Origin: Symbiodinium natans
Lineage: Eukaryota > Sar > Dinophyceae > Suessiales > Symbiodiniaceae
DNA: 64,000 bases
Direction: 5' to 3'
Assembly: GCA_905221605.1 (NCBI GenBank)
Contig: CAJNDS010002256.1
Location: 260,571-324,570, forward strand
A model generated the notes under the pieces. It was not told the DNA's origin. It saw only the letters and a list, made by a program, of their open reading frames with translations, and ran no database searches. The number at the start of each line of letters is the position of its first letter. Position 1 is the first letter of the stretch. Below are positions 55,441-64,000 of the stretch, in pieces. The position numbers and the translations under genes are program-made.

Positions 55441-57201
55441 TTATTTGTTTTTGTGATTACTCCCTCCTTCTACAAGATTCAACGGAGGGTGCAGCATCTT
55501 TCCTGGATCTGCACTCCGAAGCCATCGGCAGCTGAGGAAGTTCCGGGAAGTCGTGGAGCAGTCGCACTGGGCATCGGAACACGGCTGTCCTGGTGCCAAG
55601 TCCAAAGCCAGGATCGGCCGTGTGGGGGTTTTGGTGGCCATTTTGCCCAGCATCTGCATATGCGTGATGCAAGTTTAGCCTCTCCGTACAACACTCTCTG
55701 ACTCCCTGTCCCTGATCATTGAGTCGGATGTGTCAGGAAAGCTGTCAGCAAGCTTCCCAGCAACATCTCCAAGAGCCTTGGAGGAAGTTGTGCAGGTAAT
55801 TCGTAGCAGAGCTCAACACCCAGCAAAATTTAGCACGTCATGCTGGAGTGCCTAGAGCCGCCTTCACCTTGACACACCGCAACGAGGCATCTGCTGACGG
55901 TGGTGAACCAGCAGCCGAGCACATCGCGCTGGGCACCCCCACGGCCAGACCGGCCACACAGCCCCTAAGCCAGCACAAAGCAGGACTCAGGGCGGGATCA
56001 ACACTGTTGGGGGATTGGGCTATTTCCAAGCATGACACCATGACACCGGCGTGCGTGGAAGGGCAAATAAATACGGACGGAACTGAGCTTTGATGGAGAT
56101 GTCTGGTTGTTCATTGGCCAAGCTTTGCGTCCTGAGGTGCCCAGCACCGGCAGCTCCCTGGTGCAATGCTGAGGCATCGCGTCTTGCAATGCTGCTTGTC
56201 CATAATCTGCCGCACTCGGCTGGAGCCTGGACACGGGGCAATGGGCGCGAAGAGGTTCGAAGAGGGTCAAAGGGGCGTTCCGACAGCTAGCCCAACTAGT
56301 CTTCTCACCTTCGGGATGTCGAGGCAGACCCGAACAAACTCTTTCTTCACTACCATTTCACGCAACCTCCTCACAGTTGAAGCTGGATTTGCTCCTTGAG
56401 GGTCCACCTTCCCAAGATTTAGAAAGGGGCCAGTCCTTCAGGCAGCCACCCCGGGATCCCCAGGGAAACAGTTGATTTTACAGACGTGCCGGGTGATTTG
56501 GTTTTATGACACTAGGGCTGCATGTCTTTAAAAGCAAACCTCATCGGGATCCCCGACTCATGCTTGCAAACTTTTCTTTGTAATGCCTGCAAAGACAAAG
56601 AAGAAGGGCGACTAAACAGTCAGTTTCGTGCCCTCTGGAGGGACATGGCTGCTCGACCGGCCAGCGCTGGCGGCGTGAGACGGAGGGGGTTTGTTGTTTC
56701 TGAATCTGTAGCGACCAATCATTGTACATTGTTGGGTCACGCCTGGTCAGTTTGACATGGGAAGCCCAGATAGCTGCGCGGGTCGGAGTTTTCAGGAGCC
56801 CTCTGGATCCGTCCATCTCGCGATCGTTGCCCTGCCTGGAAACTCCCAAGCCAGTCCTGTGCGCCACCAGGTGGCATTGTTACAGCGCGGCTCTAAAGAA
56901 GCTAACTGCTGCACATTACCATTTGTTCTTCCAGCGTGCGCATGTTGCAGCTAAGGAAAGGAAAGACATGTTGCAGGTGTCCATGAGCAGCAGGCGGAAC
57001 TTGCGTTGCTTGATGATGGGCTCCTTGACCAGAGCATGAAACAAAGGCCTCCACGTGAAACCGATGTGTCGACAAATAGTAAGAGAAGATGGAATGAGGA
57101 CCAGCGTGGTGGCGTGGCGACAGTGTGCACGAAACAAGCTTCAATCATCCTTGATCCTTCAGCCCCAAGTTGTCACTAGCCAGCAGCACCACTGTGAGAT
57201 A

Positions 57202-57281
57202 TGGGGTTTCCGAAATTAGGGGGTACCTTATTGGGATCCTGATTATAAGGGACTCCTACTATTTGGGAACTATAAAACCTC
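57202..57281. mobile_element. family D foldback element (one end)
   Basis: TGGGGTTTCCGAAATTAGGG then GGTACCTTATTGGGATCCTG matches the family D left half. The right terminus is missing. Confidence 0.65.
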
Positions 57282-57330
57282 GCCTCTTCGTGCTTAATTG
57301 GGCCGGCCACATGTATGTTGCCCTCGTGTA

Positions 57331-57712
57331 ACCATGGCGCCAAAAACCAGCATGGCGCAAGAGGGCGCAAGGGCGAGCGCAAGGGCTAAGGGCCTCGCCT
57401 AAAGCAATAAAACTGGTTTGTACATGTCATGAAACATCGATTCCAGTGCTAAGCCTGTACTACAAAACAGCGATAATCCAGCCGGATTACGGAATCATCG
57501 CTTCCAGTACTAAGCTCGAACTACGAAACAGTGACAATCCAGCCAGCTTATGGAAACATCGCTTCTACTACATAGTACAATACCCCAGAGAAGACCTTGT
57601 CGGTACCACGTTTTGTGGCTGGCATGTTTGCCGGCATGGCTAAACACTAGCACGGCGCAAGGCGGCGCAAGGGCGAGGCGCAAGGGAACCCTACGGCCTT
57701 AGGCTTGGCATA
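57331..57712. repeat. 61-bp tandem repeat between longer direct repeats
   Basis: Units begin at 57431 (GAAACATCGATTCCAGTGCT), 57492 (GAATCATCGCTTCCAGTACT) and 57553 (partial). The block is bounded by two related G/C-rich stretches, GCATGGCGCAAGAGGGCGCA at about 57350 and GCACGGCGCAAGGCGGCGCA at about 57650. Confidence 0.85.
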
Positions 57713-57755
57713 AGAATTTAGAACGACATCCATCTGTTGCTGTCCGTTTTGAAAC

Positions 57756-57783
57756 CCTCAACCCGAAATCCTAAACCCTAAGC
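57756..57783 (-). repeat. telomere-like array, short and degenerate
   Basis: CCCTCAACCCGAAATCC then TAAACCCTAA. Left half of an outward pair with 57916. Confidence 0.7.
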
Positions 57784-57915
57784 CGTACTGTAAGTCTCTT
57801 ATTTTCGTAAACCCACCGTAATGGCGAGGCCGACGAGTGCTGGCTCCTCGAGGCCTCGCTCCGCGAACCGCTCTGCGGGCTCTGCTGGAAGGCCGGGGGC
57901 TTGCCGGATTTTTTG

Positions 57916-57964
57916 GTTGGGGTTTCGGGTTTTGGGTTTTGGGTTTTGGGTTTTGGGTTTTGGG
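57916..57964 (+). repeat. (TTTTGGG)n array
   Basis: About six TTTTGGG units, a telomere-like variant not seen elsewhere in the window. Confidence 0.93.
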
Positions 57965-58343
57965 CAGCTGCCTACAGAATTCAGGACCCTAAGGCTTCCA
58001 CTTCCAGCTTCGCGGTTCGGGGCTCGGTGTCCGAGAGGGTGCTCGGCATGCCGTGCAACCATCAGACAAGCCATGACAAGCCCAAACCCACATTAATTGG
58101 GGTTGTTATTTCACCAAAGATCGCATCCCATTGCGGATCCTGCTGCTCGGCCGCCTGGGATGGTCCCTTTTCATACACTTGCTAGCAGCGGCAGAGCGTC
58201 TGACTTGCTTTGAGATTAAGTGTCGACATCGGGTCAATTGCCACTTTTTGGCCATTGACACCAGTAGACTGAGTGAAAACTTGCGCGGATGCTTAGATGT
58301 GGAGGCGAACCTTCACACAAAGTAATGAATCTTTCCCACGTCC

Positions 58344-58400
58344 AAGCCCTAAACCCTAAACCCCCTAAACCCTACACGCTAAACCCTAAACCCTAAACCT
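58344..58400 (-). repeat. telomere-like array (CCCTAAA)n
   Basis: Seven to eight units with one CCCCTAAA and one ACGCTAAA. Confidence 0.93.
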
Positions 58401-60890
58401 GCAAGCTCCTCCTCAGCGAGGCCGAGCAGTGCCGGATCGTTTGCTTCGCGCCCATCGCGGCCACAAAGTGCTACGCTCTCACGGTCCTGGCGGAGGATCT
58501 TTTTTGAGTCTTGAGTGAAGAACGGCAAGTATAGGTTGTCGACCCCTGGCAGAAGTTGTAGGGCGTTGTAGGGCCATAAATGGCGCTTTGCCTCTCAGTG
58601 GGCCGAAGGACAGAGGGCGGTTTCTTGCAGCCGGGTGGCCCTCCCGATGGGAAGCCGAGGATGGAGATCAAGGGCCGGTTGTCTGGGGTCTAGAGGTACA
58701 GTTACGATCGCACGCTTTGGACTTCTATGGATGACAAATCGTGAGATCCAGAAAGCATGGCCCCCTGCGCAAGGATGATAGGCACAAATCGAGAAGTGCA
58801 CCAAGTCGACACCTGAAAGGACAAAATGGCTGACACACCCCTCCAAAACTATGACAGGAGGTGTTGGCTCAACAATACACCCTGAAAAGGGGATGGGGAG
58901 ACCCTAGAAGCAGGTGATGTTGGAGGAACCCGGCTCAACCCTAGAAGATATGGGCAGAGAAGGCCTCAAGTTCAAAACAAGGATAGGGGCAGGGGCCAGT
59001 GAAACAATCAAACAAAAAAGGAAAAAAGGCGGCTGGGCGGGTGGCAAAAAGAAAATCGATGTTGCCTGTGAAGCCTTCTACACGAAAAGTGAGGCGTCTT
59101 CGCTTTAGTGAGGAGGCTGCTAGTCACCCAATCCCCAAGAAAAGTAGAACATGTTTTACACCCGCAATAGAGAAGGGTGATGCGGCCTGAGAAGCCCTAA
59201 CACCAAGCCCCCAAACACAAAACGTTGACTTCAAGAATGCAAGCTGGCACCTTGCTCCTCCTTGTAAGAGAGACCGTCTTGCAAAGGCTGCAGTAAAGGG
59301 CCAGGACAGACTTGTATGAGTCCTCGCTGCTTAAAGCGTAATAGAGGCTGGACAAAGCCGACTTGGCGCAGTGGCTGGCCACACCTCAACTCTGCACCGC
59401 CCTCAGAACTTGAGATCCTTCAACTGGGGGTATCATGGAGTTTATACCAGGTTGATACGGTTAATATAGGGGGCTTCTGTAGGGTTTATAGATCCTTGTA
59501 TCTTGTGCAAGAGTTGCGGAGATGGAAGCCCTCAGATACTGGCGATCATGCGGCCGTTGCTGCAACAAAGTTTTTGTGAGGGCGCGCAACTGCGTGCGAC
59601 CTTGTGCAACGTTGCTGCAACATGTCAGTTTATTGGCCACGTGCCCTACGCAGAGCTCATACCAGTATTCTAGGGCAATATGTATAATTATATATATATA
59701 TATATCCACATGTACAGCTCTATTGGAAATGTTTTTATGTTTCCGATACACACACACACACACTCCTAGATATTTACATGCATATAATATCTCTGTTCAC
59801 TTGCTTGTTACTGCTGCTCCGCTCTTTTGTACATCTTTCTTACCTGTTGATTTTCGTGTGTTATGATTGCTCCCGGTGTCGTTAACCCCTGCCCCTCTCC
59901 CCTCCTCCCCGGAGGAGATTTAGACCCCACGACTTTTTCAGCCTTACGACCTCGGAGGTATTTTGAAATTTGATAAGGACCCCGCCCCATGCATGATCCT
60001 ACCCTGCAAGGCTTGTTATCCTTCAAGATTGACGGTACGTCCCACTTCCCCCACCCCCTTCCCTTCCCGACCTAACAAACTATTTTTGTAAATCTAGTTA
60101 GGGACAGCGGGTGGACGGGTGGGAGAGGACTCTGGAACTTTGACAAGACGTGGAACCACCCCCTAAGGCAAGCCCAGTAGTACCTCCCCTCAGTTTTCTA
60201 CTTATTCTTGAGCTAGTGATTCGTTGAACTGAGGTACCGTGACAACTGGCCTCTAAGTTTTACATACGTTCACTACATCCCACAGTGGAACTTATAGAAT
60301 ATCACTCTTACATGTATTGTGTAGGTGTGCTAAAGTCGACAAAAAGCACTTATTTCAGGCTTAAACTGATGAGACGACTATCAACCGGCCGTTCAAGATT
60401 AGCATCAGTAGCATGCTCAGCTTGGTGGACATCTTGATTCAGAGTAGACATGAAGACGGACTTGCGAATAGCTAATCATACTCTGACGATTCCAAATCAA
60501 GTTCAAAGCGCTTCTTATCATCTGGGGCAAGTTATTCCACCAACTCAGCTATGACAACGACTGACTTGTAGACTGACGCTCTTACAGGCATGGTGTGTAC
60601 CCAAAGTAGCAATAAACATATTTGAAGGTGTTCCTTAAGCGAATGATACTACTGTAAGCCAGTGTTGGATCCAGGGGTGTTGAAACATGTGACTTTTACG
60701 AACAGATTGCCTCTAACCAATCATACTCTAAGTTATAGTATGACTTCGCCCAAGTTGGCAATGTAAATGGTTTAGCTGTGTGATTAACATACTTGGCCAA
60801 CAAAAGCAACCTAAAACCACCACAGCCACACCACAAAGGGGAGGAGGGAAACCCACCCCTAACACCCCAAAACCTTAAGCTAAAAAACCC
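58401..60890. other. no gene identified
   Basis: Holds (TA)n at 59685-59706, (CA)n at 59750-59762 and a GC hairpin CTCCTCCCCGGAGGAG at 59904. From about 60,050 to 60,780 base composition is AT-richer and frames are short. CCAATCATACTCT-like and AATCATACTCT motifs occur at 60473 and 60719. Confidence 0.6.
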
Positions 60891-60892
60891 CA

Positions 60893-60945
60893 AACCACAG
60901 GGAGGGGAGGGGGGGGGGGCATCATACCAGAGGGGGGGGGGGGGA
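60893..60945 (+). repeat. G-run pair
   Basis: Two long G-runs around CATCATACCAGA. Exact lengths are unreliable in any assembly. Confidence 0.9.
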
Positions 60946-62207
60946 CAGGAAGACTTGCTCCTTGAGGCGTTGCGCCGAAGAAACCTTCGGCTTGTTCCCG
61001 GAAGTATTTGCAGGAGCATGGTCTGCGCGGCTTCAAGGTTTCAACGCCTGCAGTTGCATTGCATGCAAGATGTCAATCTCGGGTATGAGGAGTGCGACCT
61101 CCGAGCCACAGTTCCAGACACCCTGGACTTCAACACGGGATCCTTGACAGCACACATGCCTATGCCAGAAGATGAATGTTGATCCGGCAGCAGGAAATCT
61201 GTAGAAGTGGGCACAAGGTTTCCCACTGGCCAGGCACAGGACCTCGAACACGAAAGTTATGGCACCACCACAATCTTCTGGCATACACAACGGCTGTGGC
61301 AAGTACCTCCTAGCATCATATTATGTCGTGGCGAGGTTTTTCCTCGAAGCTCAACGCTCCACGTCGTGGTCTAACAGATCTGGACCTCCTTTCTGTGACA
61401 GGCGGAGTCACTGGGGTCGGAGCATGCCAGAAACACCGCTCTCTCACATTTTTGCTACATGTACTTCGTTCAGCGTAAACATGATGAGTTGGTACGGTGC
61501 TGGTGTTCGTGTCTTGAGGCATGCTACCCGAGAGGCAGAAGGTCGAGGAAGTCTGCCTCAAGCAGCACCTCGGAACGAAAGCTGGGCGAGCCTTTGTTTT
61601 CAAGTGTGTCTTCGTCTGCCCGACTGGTATGTCAGCCGCGGACCATGCTGCACGGGGCATCTCTGCACCCAGCAATCAGGAACTCTGGCCTCACCGATGA
61701 GAGCCTCGTGTCCACGACTTGGGAAGCATTTCGTGCGCATCATAGAACCTTGATTGGTTGCAACATCGCTGCGGTTGATGGTTGCCCTTACAGAGCATTT
61801 CGAAGACTGCACTAATTCTACTACAGCACATGAAGTCTACTACAATCAGTCCAGCCCACAGAGAGTCAGGTCTCCACGGATTCGGAGTTTCGATGATTTT
61901 CCTGTGCTTGAAGCATGGCCTGAAACGGTTCCTGTCCAGGCCCTTCCTGCGCCAGTTCTTGAAGGCACGGCTCGTGATTAGCTAAAACATGCTTCGAGAC
62001 ATACTGCAACAAAGTCACTGACCTCGATGCCTCGTCGATTACTTGTGCAGCCTTGGTCCTTGACTTGTTTCCGCGGTCAGAAAGAGGGGTCTAGATCCTC
62101 AGGGTCTTTTATCACTTTGAGCACAGAAAAGTCGGGTTTTTCCTTGTGATTTTGATGACACATCTTTTTGTGTTGTCTTTCTCCGTCTTGTCTTTGGCTT
62201 GTTCGAC

Positions 62208-62287
62208 ACCCTAAACCCTAAACCCTAAACCCTAAACCCTAAACCCTAAACCCTAAACCCTAAACCCTAAACCCTAAACCCTAAACT
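62208..62287 (-). repeat. telomere-like array (CCCTAAA)n
   Basis: About eleven perfect CCCTAAA units, the longest perfect C-rich array in the window. Confidence 0.98.
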
Positions 62288-62289
62288 AA

Positions 62290-64000
62290 GGACCACTAAA
62301 GCAAAGCTGCTGCCAGCCTTGAGAAGAACATCTCTTCCTACACAGCGCTACAAAATCCTCTAACTCTAAATCCATTTCAACACACGTGCGGTCAACCATG
62401 TAAACGACCCTATGCTGCTCCACGCCAACTTTGCTGTGATCGTTGTGGAAGTGTCCATATCTGGTTTCTCGTATTGATACTGACCCTGAGGATCCAAACC
62501 AAATGACGATACGCAGTCGCTGATGCCAATGGTAACGAGCACTGCTTGACAGGTCCCACGTTTGGCTGAAGGGCTGCGCTCACTAAGCCTCCAGCAGTGC
62601 AAGGCTCCCATACTGCTCTGATTCTTTTGAGCTTGCTCAGCAGGCATCACCTGGTTGAGTCTGAGACTTGTGGCAATCGAGATGATAGGTGTAAGCGGCA
62701 GCCACCTTTGCAAAGTCTGTGGATTTCAGAACTTGTCCTGGCAGGGTGCCGGGTGGCAGAGCTTGGAGGTCTTGCGGCAGCTAACTTTCACGGCGCGGAA
62801 TTTGAGGCGCGAGGATTGTCCGGTTCCATGGCAGCAACTGCAGAGGGCAGCGTAAAATTTTGATGTTCCGCCGCTGTGCAGGGAGCTGAACCTCGGTGGT
62901 GTGCAGATCGGGACGTGGCTGCCTTAGTGACTTCAGTGCCTATCACAGTGGCTCACCAGTTGTCGCGGGTTCCAGATGCTTGAGACGGCTTCATGTGCCC
63001 AGAAAGAAGTTCATGGGGCATTTGGCAGCTTTTCACCCACATGTTCCCGTATTAGCAATTCTTGGTATTGCTAGAATTACCTGATGGTGGCATTTGCTTT
63101 CTGCTTCCCAGCAACTGAAGCCAGAGAAAGTGCAACCTTCGCAGCTCCGAGCTTACCCAGGAAGCTCCAGCTGAAACTCTGCGAAGCAATAGGGGCGCAC
63201 CGCAATCTGCAGCTGGGGCCTTGGACGACTCACCGGACTTGTGCAGCATGCACGTTGTCGCTATCTGCGTGTGACCCAAGTGGAATCCGAAACATCATCA
63301 TCAGAGCTGCGATGAGCTGCGTCGCCCCAGGTTTGTTGGTTTATCTCGCTCCGGTCTGGGCGGCACCTGCCTGACAGAAGAGTGCCTAAGGCATCTTCTG
63401 AGCCGGGGATCTTGGTGAGAGATTGCGCCATGGGTCTGCCGGGGGTCTGCGGTGCGCCTTTGTGTCCAAGGCAGCAGAAGCAACAAAAAGCTGGACATCG
63501 GCTGGAATGTTTTCAACAAAAAGGACCTTGCGGCGTGATTCCCATGCTTCGTCGAGCCTGAAGCACTTGAATCAGAACTCGAGCTTGTTTCCAGTTGAAC
63601 GGGGGCAGGAGTTTCAAGTCATGGGCGATCACATTGCCGAGAACACCTGCTTGATGCACCTGCTGTTGGATAATTCTGCAGCATACATTGCCCAGGGCTG
63701 AGTTGGTCAACATCGGATCTGCTATGGTGGTAGCGCCGAACGAAAGCATACGCCAAGCAAGAGAACCGAAGCCCTTCGGCTGGAAACGGCCTAAACGGAG
63801 GTTGGCGAAGACACACCAATTTCAGAGCTGATCGAGAAGCTGGCGTTCAATTCTGCCTTGAGGCCCGGAAGTCTTCATGGGGTCCATTCACGATCAAATC
63901 AGAGGCTGAATCAAGCAAAGCCCCTGAAACTAATGGCCACCGAAGGGGGCAACAGAGCGCCAGAACTGATCCCCAAAACATACGGAGCACATATGCTCAT
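62290..64000. other. no gene identified
   Basis: Single-copy DNA with overlapping open frames on both strands, all of chance length. The longest, 62366-62713 on the - strand, has 115 codons and no recognisable motif. Confidence 0.5.

Overview
The window looks like nuclear DNA of a dinoflagellate, most likely a relative of Symbiodinium (Suessiales). Four observations support this. About twenty interstitial arrays of the plant-type telomere repeat TTTAGGG are scattered through it. One split gene can be rebuilt whose introns mostly begin with GC or GA instead of GT, a known dinoflagellate habit. That gene encodes an EF-hand-tailed ion channel of a type I remember from dinoflagellate protein sets. 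There is also a large GC-rich retrotransposon ORF. I see no bacterial operons, CRISPR arrays, rRNA genes or convincing tRNA genes. Species assignment is inference.

Layout, left to right. 0.8-1.8 kb: a split gene of unknown function. 2-7 kb: telomere-like arrays, some in outward-facing pairs, foldback elements and a 148-bp tandem repeat. 8-12.4 kb: several short exon-like segments, including one foldback element that fits an intron and one 29-nt candidate intron. 12.4-21.8 kb: microsatellites (a (TG)n tract of about 350 bp and a (CG)n(TG)n tract), purine and G tracts, more telomere-like arrays and a foldback element. 22.0-25.6 kb: an intact R2-like non-LTR retrotransposon ORF with zinc fingers, reverse transcriptase, CCHC knuckle and restriction-like endonuclease. 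27.7-37.9 kb: the split cation-channel gene, whose introns hold a minisatellite, telomere arrays and a foldback element with a perfect 8-bp target-site duplication. 38-53 kb: repeat-poor DNA with dispersed foldback elements and no gene I can defend. 53.3-55.05 kb: a second split gene of unknown function. 55-64 kb: AT-rich simple sequence, a 61-bp tandem repeat inside longer direct repeats, and more telomere-like arrays.

Caution on coding calls. At about 50% GC, several dozen stop-free runs of 100 codons are expected by chance over six frames of 64 kb, so length alone supports only the retrotransposon ORF. Other calls rest on recognised families or on neighbouring exons that share a strand and keep phase across plausible splice sites. 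Isolated frames of 60-160 codons are therefore mostly left out. The channel and the retroelement are secure. The unnamed split genes are working models.
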